The notes: generated by a model from the sequence alone, not told the origin. 64,000 nt of DNA from Mesobacillus foraminis (GCF_004340465.1 NZ_SLVV01000005.1:212995-276994); one strand, 5' to 3'; shown: positions 1-9,318, numbered from the stretch's first letter. Numbers and translations: made by a program.

Positions 1-497
1 TCCCGGAGCGTCCAATTTTCTATGATGAACTGACCCTTTGGGAGCATCTAGATTTTGTTGCAGCTGTTGAAGGTTTAAATGACAAAGAATATAAAAACCA
101 TGCAGGGATGCTTTTAGAAGTTTATAAGCTTTCAGAATACGCCCACCAGCTCCCAAGCACATACTCCAAGGGGATGCAGAAAAATGCGATGCTGATTCTT
201 TCGCTTATTGTAAAACCTTCCATTTACATAATCGATGAACCATTTATCGGACTGGACCCCAATGCCATGAAGCTCTTTTTAGCCTCCATTGAAAAGGAGC
301 GGGAGAGGGGAGCGGGCATCCTGATGTCCACCCACGTGCTGGATACAGCACAAAAAGTATGTGATCGTTTTGTGATGGTGAATAAAGGGGAAATGGCCGC
401 ACAGGGAACATTAGAAGAAATTCGCGAGCAATGCAAGCTGCCTAATGGCTCTTTATATGATTGTTTTCATATGATAGCGGAAGGGGCTGGAACATGA
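1..497 (+). CDS. ABC transporter ATP-binding protein, EcsA-like (5' end outside window)
   Basis: This is the C-terminal part of an ABC ATPase; the frame is already open at base 3, so the gene begins before the window and the Walker A region is missing. Visible motifs are the signature region (TYSKGMQ), Walker B (IYIIDEPFIGLDP) and the switch histidine (ILMSTHVLD). The stop TGA overlaps the ATG of the next gene (ATGA), so the two are translationally coupled. Its partner resembles EcsB, which makes an EcsA-type exporter ATPase the best reading; the substrate is unknown. It lies on the opposite strand to all other genes and is convergent with cotE. Family call is secure; the precise subfamily comes from the partner. 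Confidence 0.85.
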   Translation, partial: PERPIFYDELTLWEHLDFVAAVEGLNDKEYKNHAGMLLEVYKLSEYAHQLPSTYSKGMQKNAMLILSLIVKPSIYIIDEPFIGLDPNAMKLFLASIEKERERGAGILMSTHVLDTAQKVCDRFVMVNKGEMAAQGTLEEIREQCKLPNGSLYDCFHMIAEGAGT

Positions 498-1645
498 GTA
501 GTTTGTTTTTTCACCGGTGGTCTCAGGAAGTGAAATTCCAATATGGCGTGCTGCGTTCCATTTTCGACTGGACCATCATCGTTTACCTTCTTCTCCCCGG
601 ACTGGTCATCTTTAGCTTCATCTACCGTTCATGGTGGCTGGAGCAGCCCGGGTGGATTGAAGATTTGCCATTACTCATTCTTTTCTATTCTGGCTATTTC
701 GCAGCCTGGATGGGAAACTATCGCACTTTTATACTGGAAGCTGACAAGGTGTTTCTGATTAAGCATCCTGCTTTGTTCATTGGACTAAAAAAGGCAGGCT
801 ATATATACTCCCTTGTGCTGCAAAGCTCGGGAATCGGACTGCTTTCCATCCTGCTGATGCCCTTTTTCCGTTACACCTATCATCTTGCCTATGATCAAAT
901 ATTAGCCTTCTTCATCACGTTCTCTCTTCTAAAATGGCTGATCATGGCAAATAAATACAGGCTGGGTTCAATCAACGGCAAACTGGCAAGAGGACTGGCC
1001 TGCTTCTTTTCTTTTATTGCTGGCAGCTGGATGATCCAGCTTGTTTTCCTCGCATGGGAAGCCAAAATGTACCCAGTCATCATTTTGGCGGGAATCCTGT
1101 TTTCGGGAATTTCTTTTATCCTTCACATTCCGCTGCTGTCAAAGATAGCAAGGTTTGAAGAGGAACAGCTCCTTGAAAAGAGAGAAAGGAACAAATACAT
1201 CCATTTCATTTTCACCTTTTCTCCGGAGGTTGAAAAAATACCTGTTACTTCCCGGTCCCGGCCATTTCTGTTCAAAAAGTCTAAACGGCTCTATAAAGAC
1301 AGGACCCCTGAAAACGGGTTTCTAGAGCTTTTTCTTAAAATATTTTTAAGGAATTCCCAGCATTGGTCCAGCTTTCTCCAGCTGGTGTCCGTCACTGCGG
1401 CTGCCCTGATGTTCGTTCCCCCCTACTGGTTAAAAGGAGCTGTTTTAGCCGGTTTTATCATCATGCTGCATTCCTGGCTGTCCATGATTTGGGAAAAGGT
1501 GACTTTTTCGCACCCTTTAACCAAAAGGTTTCGAGAAGACCATGATTTTCTTCTTGCCAAAAGAAAAGCGATTCGATATTTATTGTTTTCTGGCATTTCA
1601 ATGGCTTTGGTTCCTTTTTGCTTCAGGCTGCTGTTGTTCAGCTAG
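494..1645 (+). CDS. ABC transporter permease, EcsB-like
   Basis: A polytopic membrane protein of 383 residues. The start is taken at the ATG at 494, which overlaps the upstream ATPase stop by 4 bases; an upstream start at 461 in the same frame would run into that gene. Hydrophobic segments alternate with short loops, with a charged cytoplasmic region around residues 215-290 (EEEQLLEKRERNK) and more hydrophobic segments at the C-terminus. Together with the ATPase it forms a two-component transporter of the EcsAB type; B. subtilis EcsAB affects regulated proteolysis through RasP, but whether this pair is the true ecs locus or a paralogue cannot be decided here. No terminator with a clear T-run was found in the roughly 200 bases downstream. 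Confidence 0.75.
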   Translation: MSSLFFHRWSQEVKFQYGVLRSIFDWTIIVYLLLPGLVIFSFIYRSWWLEQPGWIEDLPLLILFYSGYFAAWMGNYRTFILEADKVFLIKHPALFIGLKKAGYIYSLVLQSSGIGLLSILLMPFFRYTYHLAYDQILAFFITFSLLKWLIMANKYRLGSINGKLARGLACFFSFIAGSWMIQLVFLAWEAKMYPVIILAGILFSGISFILHIPLLSKIARFEEEQLLEKRERNKYIHFIFTFSPEVEKIPVTSRSRPFLFKKSKRLYKDRTPENGFLELFLKIFLRNSQHWSSFLQLVSVTAAALMFVPPYWLKGAVLAGFIIMLHSWLSMIWEKVTFSHPLTKRFREDHDFLLAKRKAIRYLLFSGISMALVPFCFRLLLFS

Positions 1646-1846
1646 GAGGCCGGGTGAGGACGCTTATACCTGGCCTTATTAGAGAAAGCTCTTTATACTA
1701 GTGGCAAACTCTGCTCCAGGCATTTTGACCAGCGCCCGGAGCTATTTTGAATCTTGATGCGCCAGAGGAGGGCCCTTCAATCCTCTTCCCCTCTGGAGTC
1801 TTCCGTCTGTGCTAAAATAACTGCATTTAGAGGCAAAGCCTTAAAT

Positions 1847-1879
1847 TAAAAAAAACTAGGAAGCACTACCTTCCTAGTT
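1847..1879 (-). terminator. Rho-independent terminator of cotE
   Basis: Perfect 10-bp stem (1854-1863 with 1870-1879), 6-base loop, and an A-run on the plus strand that gives a U-tract on the minus-strand transcript. It sits just after the cotE stop and separates cotE from the convergent transporter operon. Confidence 0.9.
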
Positions 1880-1884
1880 CTCTG

Positions 1885-2430
1885 TTATTCCTCTTCGCTT
1901 CCAAACAGGAAGTCAGGATTTAGTTCCTCGAACTCTTCGTCATCGACTTCTAAGCCCCACTCTTCATCATCACAATCGCATCCATCAGGGTTGACGGCAA
2001 CGCACACTTTTGTTTCGCCAATTACCTCTGTCATGAATTCTCTCTCAACATGAACAATAATTTTGTTGCCGTTCGGAGAAATCACTGCTTCGATGCAGTT
2101 AGGCTGCTGAAGAACCTGGACCATTACTTCCTGATCATCCAATGCATCCGGGTCGCGATACTTTAATTTGATGACATCTGAATAGGTTACTTTCTCGGTA
2201 ACAACTTCAGTTCTTGTATTATCATCAAAGGAGTGCCATGTGTTGATGTCATAAGAACCAGTGACTTCAACTGTTTTTCCTGACTTTTTAGCTTTATATT
2301 TGTGGTTTATTACCCAGCAGCCAAGAATACTGCTCGGTTGATGCCCTGGGTTGATCGTATGATTGGACTGAGTAAACTTCCGTCCTTTCGCTACGACGGC
2401 TTTCGTAATAATCTCTCTGTAATCTCCCAT
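1885..2430 (-). CDS. cotE: Outer spore coat morphogenetic protein CotE
   Basis: CotE directs assembly of the outer spore coat in the mother cell. The 181-residue product begins [20 protein letters not shown], close to the B. subtilis protein from memory, keeps the [14 protein letters not shown] and [18 protein letters not shown] segments, and ends in a strongly acidic tail. The start at 2430 is preferred over one 30 bases upstream because a GAGGAGGG ribosome binding site lies 9 bases before this ATG and would be inside the longer frame. It follows ricA and miaB as in B. subtilis but has its own upstream region of almost 400 bases, consistent with separate mother-cell control. Confidence 0.95.
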   Translation of the reverse strand: MGDYREIITKAVVAKGRKFTQSNHTINPGHQPSSILGCWVINHKYKAKKSGKTVEVTGSYDINTWHSFDDNTRTEVVTEKVTYSDVIKLKYRDPDALDDQEVMVQVLQQPNCIEAVISPNGNKIIVHVEREFMTEVIGETKVCVAVNPDGCDCDDEEWGLEVDDEEFEELNPDFLFGSEEE

Positions 2431-2813
2431 TGCGAGCGAACCCTCCTCAATCATTTTCAATTCATCCTATGCGGGACAGTAGACTAGTGTGCGATGATTT
2501 TTTCGCCCAATCCCTAGGTAATTCAAAGGCATACAACATGATATGCCCATAAGGATGAAAGGTTCCGGAGGGCGCATTTTGGTTTATATTTTCTATAAAA
2601 AAAATTCCATGCACTCTGGGATAAAGCCAATTGGATGGTTTCGGGGCTGCATATCAGTTTTTTTATCCATCTGTAAAACTGGTTGCTGAGTTCAAGTCCC
2701 TCCACTTCTAACGAAAAAAAACGGCGACTCAGGGAAAATGGCCTTAACTTTAATCGGGAACTTTGCCCAATCAAAAAAAGGTCCGGAATTGATCATTCCG
2801 AACCCTTTCAGTC
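2431..2813. other. cotE upstream region, non-coding
   Basis: Holds the ricA terminator at its right end and presumably the sporulation promoters of cotE. An inverted repeat, GGCATA with TATGCC around an 8-base loop, lies at 2528-2547. I could not place a convincing sigma-E or sigma-K promoter. The open frame at 2523-2774 has no family resemblance and is not called. Confidence 0.5.
2774..2807 (-). terminator. Terminator after ricA
   Basis: GC-rich hairpin (GGTTCGGAAT with ATTCCGGACC, one mismatch, GATC-containing loop) followed on the minus strand by seven T residues, immediately after the ricA stop. Confidence 0.8.
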
Positions 2814-3242
2814 CTAGTGGCTGCAGCTATGTCCTTTAGCCAGGGATGCACCTGTTTCCCCACGGAGGACATCTCCGCCAGTAGATTCGATAACTTCATC
2901 TGTTACTGTATTGGAAATGGTTGATGCAATGATCTGCAGCAATTCATTGACCTCAAGCTGCGATTGCTTGAATTCCTGAACGACCGGAATTTCATCCAGC
3001 TCCTGCTCAAGCCTGGCAATTTTATCCTCGGTTTTCTTCAGAGCCTCAGACTTCCCGTAATGCTGGAAATTCACCGCTTGTTTTTGCAGCCCTTTAATAG
3101 AAGAAATCAGCATGCTGACCTTTTCATTTCCATGAATCTGTGCTTCGGCACGCTTGAAGAAATCAACTTCTTCTGTTTCAGCGATCATGCGTGCAAGATC
3201 TTTTGCCCGTGCAATAATGTCATCTTTAGTATAATTTGCCAT
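2814..3242 (-). CDS. ricA: RicA (YmcA), YlbF/YmcA family
   Basis: A 142-residue, mostly helical protein of the YlbF/YmcA family. In B. subtilis RicA acts with RicF and RicT in an iron-sulphur-containing complex that promotes RNase Y dependent mRNA maturation, competence, biofilm formation and sporulation. The sequence has the expected helical core (IIARAKDLARMIAETEEVDFF, KVSMLISSIKGLQKQAVNFQ in part) and ends with a Cys-containing tail (GHSCSH). It starts 1 base after the miaB stop, so the two genes are coupled. rny, encoding its functional partner, lies about 6 kb upstream. Confidence 0.92.
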   Translation of the reverse strand: MANYTKDDIIARAKDLARMIAETEEVDFFKRAEAQIHGNEKVSMLISSIKGLQKQAVNFQHYGKSEALKKTEDKIARLEQELDEIPVVQEFKQSQLEVNELLQIIASTISNTVTDEVIESTGGDVLRGETGASLAKGHSCSH

Positions 3243-3243
3243 C

Positions 3244-4788
3244 CTATTTCACCTCTGCTGGTTGTTGTTCTTCAATCATTTCCCCGTTTAATGACCATGT
3301 TTTTGCATCCTTGACTTTCACTTTTACAATTTTGCCAATTGCTGTTTTAGGACCTGTGAAATTAACAAGCTTGCTTTTGCTTGTATAGCCTGAAAGAACA
3401 TCCGGATTGTTCTTGCTTTCACCCTCAACCAATACTTCTACGATTTGTCCTTCGTATTTTTTCAAGGCTTGCGCGGAAAGCTCGTTTACAACCGCATTCA
3501 GACGCTGAAGGCGGTCTTTTTTGACCTCCATTGGCACGTTGTCGACCATCTTCGCTGCAGGAGTGCCTTCCCTTGGTGAATAAATGAAGGTATACGCTGA
3601 TTCAAAGCCTACTTCCCTGTATAAAGAAAGAGTTTCTTCAAACTGCTCTTCCGTTTCATTTGGATACCCGACAATGATATCGGTCGTGAAAGACACGTTA
3701 GGGATGGCTGCCTTAATTTTTCTGACTAGCTCAAGGTATTGCTCGCGTGTATATTTCCGTGCCATGATTTTCAGTACATCGGTAGATCCGGACTGGACCG
3801 GAAGATGGATATGATCCATCAGATTGCCGCCTTTTGAAAGCACTTCAATTAAATGATCATCAAAATCACGAGGATGGCTTGTAGTAAAACGGATTCTCGG
3901 AATGTCAATTTTACGGATTTCATCCATTAAATCGCCCAGTCCGTACTTTTGGTCAGTAAAATCCTTGCCGTACGCATTTACGTTTTGTCCGAGCAGAGTA
4001 ATTTCCTGATATCCCTGGGCAGCCAGCTGGCGAACCTCCTGGATGATTTCTTCAGGACGGCGGCTTCGTTCCTTACCGCGTGTGTATGGCACGATGCAGT
4101 ACGTACAGAATTTGTCGCAGCCATACATGATGTTAACCCAGCCCTTGATGTTTCCGCGGCGTACCTTCGGAAGGTTCTCGATGACATCCCCTTCTTTGGA
4201 CCAAACTTCGATGACCATCTCCTTGGACATATAAGCTTCCTTCAGGATATTTGGCAAACGATGGATATTGTGAGTTCCAAAGATTATATCTACTTGCTGA
4301 TAAGTTTTAAGAATTTTATTTACAACCGATTCTTCCTGCGACATACAACCGCAAACACCCAGCAATAGATCAGGTTTGTCCTTTTTTAAATGCTTAAGAT
4401 GGCCAAGTTCACCGAACACCTTGTTTTCTGCATTTTCACGAATCGCACAGGTGTTTAACAGGATAACATTAGCATCCTCAACCGTATCTGTCGGTTCATA
4501 GCCCAAGGCCATAAAAATGCCGGCCATGACTTCTGTATCATGCTCATTCATCTGGCAGCCATATGTTCTGATATAGAACTTCCGGCCATTGCCCATCCCG
4601 CGGAATTCTTCATCGATTTCGAAATCATCATGGTACTGGACCTCTTCTTTGCCGCGCTTTTTCGCATCTTTCAAGGATGGCGGTGTAAAAACAGTTTCGA
4701 AGTACTTGCTGTAATCCTTGGCGGATTTTTTGTCCGAAGGGTTTGCAGTCTGTACTTGCTGACTTTCCAGCCGTTGTTTTTCATTCAT
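3244..4788 (-). CDS. miaB: tRNA-2-methylthio-N6-dimethylallyladenosine synthase MiaB
   Basis: Radical SAM methylthiotransferase that converts i6A37 to ms2i6A37 in tRNA. The 514-residue protein has an extra N-terminal tail of about 65 residues typical of Bacillus MiaB, a UPF0004 domain whose cysteines C78, C114 and C148 would bind the auxiliary cluster, the radical SAM motif C224-x3-C228-x2-C231, and a C-terminal TRAM domain. The ATG at 4788 is preceded by AAAGGAG at 9 bases. It is followed directly by ricA. The long hairpin upstream separates it from korB. Confidence 0.97.
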   Translation of the reverse strand: MNEKQRLESQQVQTANPSDKKSAKDYSKYFETVFTPPSLKDAKKRGKEEVQYHDDFEIDEEFRGMGNGRKFYIRTYGCQMNEHDTEVMAGIFMALGYEPTDTVEDANVILLNTCAIRENAENKVFGELGHLKHLKKDKPDLLLGVCGCMSQEESVVNKILKTYQQVDIIFGTHNIHRLPNILKEAYMSKEMVIEVWSKEGDVIENLPKVRRGNIKGWVNIMYGCDKFCTYCIVPYTRGKERSRRPEEIIQEVRQLAAQGYQEITLLGQNVNAYGKDFTDQKYGLGDLMDEIRKIDIPRIRFTTSHPRDFDDHLIEVLSKGGNLMDHIHLPVQSGSTDVLKIMARKYTREQYLELVRKIKAAIPNVSFTTDIIVGYPNETEEQFEETLSLYREVGFESAYTFIYSPREGTPAAKMVDNVPMEVKKDRLQRLNAVVNELSAQALKKYEGQIVEVLVEGESKNNPDVLSGYTSKSKLVNFTGPKTAIGKIVKVKVKDAKTWSLNGEMIEEQQPAEVK

Positions 4789-4972
4789 ACCGTATTGCTC
4801 CTTTCAATCGTTAAACACATATCTTTAATTTTTAGAAATAGTAAACATACAATTACTAATTATAACCCCTAAAGGCCTTACAAACAATGGAATATCTCAC
4901 TCTTCAATATCAAATAACATGAACAATAGCCTTTTGATCCCAAATTATTATTATACCAAAATAAAGAGTCTA

Positions 4973-5055
4973 AATAAAAAATCCCAGCCATTGAACTGCA
5001 TCTCCATTTGTTAGAGAGTGTCTAACAAATGGGGTGCTGTTCAATATGAGCTGGG
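4973..5055 (-). terminator. Long nested terminator hairpin after korB
   Basis: Three nested complementary blocks (CCCAGC/GCTGGG, TTGAACTGC-type arm with its complement, CCATTTGTTAGA/TCTAACAAATGG) form one long hairpin of about 74 bases followed by a T-run on the minus strand. Unusually long for a simple terminator. Confidence 0.85.
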
Positions 5056-5062
5056 GGATCAA

Positions 5063-5929
5063 TTAAACAAATTCTGCTGTCAGCTTATCGAAGAATTTCT
5101 GGTCGAGTGACAGGTCCGCATGGGCTAAAGGCGTTTCGGAATAGCCACTGATTAGTTCCTGATACGATTTGCGCTCCGTGTTCTGGTAAATAAGACCAGT
5201 TACTAAACCATCATGCTTCATAAGCGTCTGCATTGCCAGTTCACGGCTGGAAGAATCATAGCCTTCAACTTCACTTAATTTTGTGAGGTTTTCTTTAAAC
5301 CAGTCGTATGTGTTCACTTTATTATAAGTTACACAAGGACTGAATACATTTATCAATGAAAATCCTTTATGTTTAATGCCTGCTTCTATTAAAGCGGTCA
5401 AATCTTTCAGATCGGTTGAAAAGCTCTGTGCGACAAAAGTGGCACCTGCTGTAAGTGCCATTTCCATCGGGGAAATTGCTTGCTCGATGGAACCCTGCGG
5501 AGTGGATTTCGTCTTGAAGCCTGCCGCTGACCGCGGAGAAGTCTGTCCTTTTGTCAGACCGTAAATTTGGTTATCCATTACAATATAGGTAATATCGATA
5601 TTCCGGCGAATGGCATGAATGGTATGCCCCATTCCAATAGCGAAGCCATCCCCATCCCCGCCGGAAGCAATGACGGTGAGGTCACGGTTTGCCATTTTTA
5701 CTCCTTGCGCAATTGGAAGCGCACGGCCGTGAATCCCGTGGAATCCATATGAGTTGATGTATCCCGAAATACGCCCAGAACAGCCAATTCCGGAAACAAC
5801 TGCCAGTTGTTCAGGCTCAAGTCCTACATTGGCAGCGGCCCTCTGCATGGCTGCCTGTACAGAGAAGTCTCCGCAGCCAGGGCACCAGTTGGGTTTAACA
5901 TTATTTCGAAAGTCTTTAAATGTGGCCAT
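5063..5929 (-). CDS. korB: 2-oxoacid:ferredoxin oxidoreductase, beta subunit
   Basis: Thiamine-pyrophosphate-binding subunit that decarboxylates a 2-oxoacid (probably 2-oxoglutarate) and passes electrons to ferredoxin with formation of acyl-CoA. The 288 residues include C16 and C19 (WCPGCGDF), C50 (GIGCSGR) and a further Cys in FSPCVTYNK, the usual ligands of the [4Fe-4S] cluster, plus the TPP motif GGDGDGFAIGMGH followed by NQIYGLTKGQ. Its ATG directly abuts the korA stop with no gap, so the subunits are coupled. B. subtilis carries tdh-kbl at this position instead. Substrate choice within the family is inferred. Confidence 0.93.
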   Translation of the reverse strand: MATFKDFRNNVKPNWCPGCGDFSVQAAMQRAAANVGLEPEQLAVVSGIGCSGRISGYINSYGFHGIHGRALPIAQGVKMANRDLTVIASGGDGDGFAIGMGHTIHAIRRNIDITYIVMDNQIYGLTKGQTSPRSAAGFKTKSTPQGSIEQAISPMEMALTAGATFVAQSFSTDLKDLTALIEAGIKHKGFSLINVFSPCVTYNKVNTYDWFKENLTKLSEVEGYDSSSRELAMQTLMKHDGLVTGLIYQNTERKSYQELISGYSETPLAHADLSLDQKFFDKLTAEFV

Positions 5930-7666
5930 TTAGAACAACTCCTTGCATTTCGAGTGAATTTCATGAGGCAAGAATGGATTCCCGTCGTATTTTAAGATTT
6001 TGGTGATCTTGCCGTGATGTCCGACGTTCATCTTCATGATATTTGCCAGCTGTCCCGTAGCATTGTTTTCGATAACGGCAACTTTCTTCGCCGATGCTAC
6101 TAAAGGCAGAAGCTCGTCAGCCGGGAATGGGTGGATTAATCGAATTTGTGCATGGTTCACTTTCAATCCGTCCTGCTCCAGGCGTCCCATCGCTTCCTCA
6201 ATCGCACCTCTTGTTGAGTTAAATCCAACAATCAGCAAATCTGCCTCCTCATGCGGAGCGTTCTTATGGACCGGGGTATCGAATTTTAAATTGCTGATTT
6301 TGCGGAAACGCTTATCCATTTGGGCAATCCGGTTAGCGGCCGATTCTGACGGTTTCCCAGTTTCTTCGTGCTCTACTCCTGTAACGTGGTGTATTCCGTT
6401 CTTCATTCCCGGGATAACACGAGGAGAAACCCCGTCTGCTGTTACTTCATAGCGTTTGAAGTAGCCTTTGCCTTCGATTTCAGGGAGATCCCCGGACTGC
6501 AGCTTGCCCCTGCGAATTTCAACCTTGTCAAACTCAAGTGGTTCAACTGTCTGTTTTCCTAATGAAAGCTGAAGATCGGAAAGGACGATGACCGGACATT
6601 GATATTCCTCAGCCAGGTTGAATGCTTCAGCAGTATCATAAAAGGCTTCCTGTACCGTACTTGGTGCCATGACAATCTTTGGAATCTCCCCATGGGTACC
6701 ATAGATCATGGCCATAAGGTCTGATTGTTCCTGCTTTGTCGGAAGGCCTGTTGAAGGACCTCCACGCTGTGTATCGACAATGACTAAAGGAGTTTCGGTG
6801 ATGCCAGAAAGGCCAATCGCTTCCATTTTAAGGGATAACCCAGGACCGGCTGAAGCGGTCAATGCTCTGACTCCGCCATAATTTGCACCAATCGCCATGG
6901 TGACTGCGGCGATTTCATCTTCCGTTTGAATGACTGTTCCTCCGACTGCAGGCAGCTTCTTGATCAAATATTCCATAATCTCGGAAGCAGGTGTGATAGG
7001 ATACGCAGCCATGAAACGGCAGCCCCCTGCAAGTGCCCCCAGAGCAATGGCATCATTTCCAATCATAAATAAGCGCTGCTGGCCATCTGCTTTTTCTAGC
7101 TGCATGGCTCCTACATTAGAGCCCAGCTTTTCTTTCATATATTCATAGCCTGATTTAATGGCTTCCATATTTTTATCAACAACCTGCTGGCCTTTCCGTC
7201 CAAAGATTTCCTGGACCACTTCCTCAAAAACCTGGATGTCGAGATCCAGGACAGCACTTGTTGCCCCGATTGCAACCATGTTCTTCATCAAGGATGTGCC
7301 GAGCTCAGTGGCAATCTCCGTAAATGGAACCGCATACAAACCAGCTTGTGTATCCTCTGGTTTCTTCGGATCAAATTTAGAGTCGGCCATTATTACACCC
7401 TTGCTGTGAAGCTCTTTATAGTTTACATCAATGGTCTCTTGGTCGAACGCAACTAAGATATCCAGGTCATCAGAAATGGAACGCACTTGCGTTGTGCTCA
7501 CACGAATTTTGTTATTCGTATGCCCGCCTTTAATGCGTGATGAAAAGTGCCGGTAACCGTACAAATAATAGCCCAGTCTGTTAAGGGCAATCGAAAAAAT
7601 TTCTCCAGTGCTTTCTATTCCTTCTCCCTGCTGTCCTCCAACTTTCCACGAAAGTTGATTGATCAT
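5930..7666 (-). CDS. korA: 2-oxoacid:ferredoxin oxidoreductase, fused gamma-alpha subunit
   Basis: Large subunit (578 residues) in which an N-terminal gamma domain (about residues 1-185, GGQQGEGIESTGEIF) is fused to the alpha pyrimidine-binding domain (YPITPASEIMEYL, QTEDEIAAVTMAIGANYGG) and a C-terminal transketolase-like domain. It forms the enzyme with korB. The ATG at 7666 has AAGGGGTG 6 bases upstream. An extended -10 promoter candidate (TGCTAAAAT) lies about 55 bases upstream. Confidence 0.93.
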   Translation of the reverse strand: MINQLSWKVGGQQGEGIESTGEIFSIALNRLGYYLYGYRHFSSRIKGGHTNNKIRVSTTQVRSISDDLDILVAFDQETIDVNYKELHSKGVIMADSKFDPKKPEDTQAGLYAVPFTEIATELGTSLMKNMVAIGATSAVLDLDIQVFEEVVQEIFGRKGQQVVDKNMEAIKSGYEYMKEKLGSNVGAMQLEKADGQQRLFMIGNDAIALGALAGGCRFMAAYPITPASEIMEYLIKKLPAVGGTVIQTEDEIAAVTMAIGANYGGVRALTASAGPGLSLKMEAIGLSGITETPLVIVDTQRGGPSTGLPTKQEQSDLMAMIYGTHGEIPKIVMAPSTVQEAFYDTAEAFNLAEEYQCPVIVLSDLQLSLGKQTVEPLEFDKVEIRRGKLQSGDLPEIEGKGYFKRYEVTADGVSPRVIPGMKNGIHHVTGVEHEETGKPSESAANRIAQMDKRFRKISNLKFDTPVHKNAPHEEADLLIVGFNSTRGAIEEAMGRLEQDGLKVNHAQIRLIHPFPADELLPLVASAKKVAVIENNATGQLANIMKMNVGHHGKITKILKYDGNPFLPHEIHSKCKELF

Positions 7667-8052
7667 CTCTTACACCCCTTTAGGTACGTTAAAAAATATG
7701 TAATTATATTCTTTGTAAATTTTAGCACAATTCCAAGTAATTCACTGGAAATTATCTAATTAACAAATTTCCGGCTTAAAATCAACTACTTAGGGGTACT
7801 AAACGCTTTCAATTCTAGACCTATGTACATAAAAATGCAACCCTTTGAGACAAAATAGTGGCTAAAATATGAATATTTATATATTTTACATTTTGTAAAA
7901 ACTTATGGGGAAAGAGGATCCTTATTCAGTGGTTCGTACACCATGATTTCACGGTATTCTCCCACTTGTTCCCGCAAAGGTACAATTCACTTCCCAGTCT
8001 TAAGTTGTTATATTTATATAGAAAATTGCCCCCGGAAATGGGCCCGGAGAAA
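7667..8052. other. korA upstream region
   Basis: AT-rich non-coding stretch. It contains a candidate extended -10 element (TGCTAAAAT, minus strand, 7719-7727), a cre-like sequence at 7798-7811 matching 12 of 14 consensus positions, and a perfect palindrome TTTTACA-TTT-TGTAAAA at 7884-7900. No coding frame was recognised. Confidence 0.5.
7719..7727 (-). promoter_or_regulatory. Candidate extended -10 promoter of korAB
   Basis: TGCTAAAAT on the minus strand fits TGnTATAAT with one mismatch in the hexamer. No good -35 box is visible, as is common for extended -10 promoters. The start site would lie about 45 bases before the korA ribosome binding site. Confidence 0.4.
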
Positions 8053-8089
8053 AAGGAAAACCCATCTGCCAGGCTAAGGGCAGATGGGT
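8053..8089 (-). terminator. Terminator of spoVS
   Basis: Perfect 11-bp stem ACCCATCTGCC/GGCAGATGGGT (8060-8070 with 8079-8089) followed on the minus strand by a T-rich tract, 35 bases after the spoVS stop. Confidence 0.9.
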
Positions 8090-8124
8090 ATTGGGCTTCT
8101 CTTGTTGTGTCTTCTTTTACCTAT

Positions 8125-8385
8125 TTACCTTGGTTCGATAATCAACTTTATGGCTGTCCGTTCCTCGCCGTCGATTAGAATATCGGTAAATGCTGGAATG
8201 CAAATCAAATCCACTCCGCTAGGCGCTACAAACCCTCTTGCGATCGCTACTGCCTTGACGGCTTGATTCAATGCACCCGCACCGATTGCCTGGATTTCTG
8301 CCGCGCCTCTTTCACGCAGAACCCCTGCAAGCGCACCAGCTACAGAATTAGGATTAGATTTTGCTGAAACTTTTAATATTTCCAT
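8125..8385 (-). CDS. spoVS: Stage V sporulation protein SpoVS
   Basis: Small, highly conserved 86-residue protein of the Alba-like SpoVS family, needed for normal septation and progress past stage V. The whole sequence (ILKVSAKSNPNSVAGALAGV, AIGAGALNQAVKAVAIARGF) matches the family without gaps. A GGAGGAG-type ribosome binding site precedes the ATG. It has its own terminator and lies after ymdB; in B. subtilis spoVS is transcribed from a sigma-H promoter, but I could not identify that promoter with confidence here. Confidence 0.97.
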   Translation of the reverse strand: MEILKVSAKSNPNSVAGALAGVLRERGAAEIQAIGAGALNQAVKAVAIARGFVAPSGVDLICIPAFTDILIDGEERTAIKLIIEPR

Positions 8386-8520
8386 ACCTAGCTCCTCCTT
8401 ATTTTATCCCCGGGCGAATGTGACAATTACATTCAGGAATAAGTGGTTCCACTGCTACTATATTCAGGCAGTGTACCGTATATGCCCAGGCAGTAAAAAA
8501 AAAGAGAAGTTGATTAGGAT

Positions 8521-9318
8521 CTAGCCATAAAATGGATGATCGTCATTGATCAGCACTCGTTCAATCTTTTTGGCCTTCCCCGTTTTGTTATCCAGGTCAA
8601 TTATTGCCCCGGACAGCTGGTTGCGGCCGCCTTCGGTAACCTCAAACCTAACCGGCAGTGAAGTCAGGAAACGTTTCAGAACAGCTTCCCGCTGGACTCC
8701 AAGGATTCCATCATAGGGCCCCGTCATTCCTGCGTCAGTTAAATAGGCAGTACCTTCTGGCAGGATACGGTTGTCCGCGGTCTGAACGTGAGTATGAGTG
8801 CCAATCACTGCGGTTACCCGGCCATCCAAATACCAGCCCATTGCGAGCTTTTCACTGGTTGCCTCCGCGTGAAAGTCAACGAAGATAATCGGAGTGCGTT
8901 CCCTTGCCTCAGATATGAGTTCATCCGCTTTTTTAAACGGGCAGTCAATGGCCGGAAGGAACGTTCGGCCCTGAAGATTGATCACGGCTACTTCATCCTG
9001 ATTTACTTTTAGATAAGCTATGCCTTTTCCTGGTACCTCGGGAGGCAGGTTCGCCGGTCTGACAAGGTATTTGGCTGAGTCTATAAAATCAAATATTTCT
9101 TTTTTATCCCACGCATGATTGCCCAGTGTAACAGCCTGGGCCCCCCATTCCAGGAAACTGCGGTAAATCTTTTCGTTTATCCCTTTTCCGCTGGCGGCAT
9201 TTTCTCCATTAATGATTGTAATCGTCGGCCTGTATTTCTCCTTCAGCTTTGGTAGATACTCCTTCACCATATCTCTGCCAGGAGAACCAACAACATCCCC
9301 GATAAATAAAATTCTCAT
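8521..9318 (-). CDS. ymdB: Metallophosphoesterase YmdB
   Basis: Calcineurin-like phosphodiesterase of the YmdB family (265 residues), which hydrolyses 2',3'-cyclic nucleotides and affects biofilm and motility decisions in B. subtilis. Metal-binding motifs are visible: IGDVVGSPGRD near the N-terminus, INGENAASGKG, LGNHAWDKKE, FVDFHAEATSEK and GTHTHVQTAD. It lies directly downstream of rny, separated by the rny terminator. The upstream ribosome binding site is weak (GGGAATGG). Confidence 0.93.
   Translation of the reverse strand: MRILFIGDVVGSPGRDMVKEYLPKLKEKYRPTITIINGENAASGKGINEKIYRSFLEWGAQAVTLGNHAWDKKEIFDFIDSAKYLVRPANLPPEVPGKGIAYLKVNQDEVAVINLQGRTFLPAIDCPFKKADELISEARERTPIIFVDFHAEATSEKLAMGWYLDGRVTAVIGTHTHVQTADNRILPEGTAYLTDAGMTGPYDGILGVQREAVLKRFLTSLPVRFEVTEGGRNQLSGAIIDLDNKTGKAKKIERVLINDDHPFYG

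Noticed and set aside
2523..2774. 83-codon frame between ricA and cotE
   Set aside because: Ends close to the ricA terminator, no ribosome binding site, composition unlike the neighbouring proteins.
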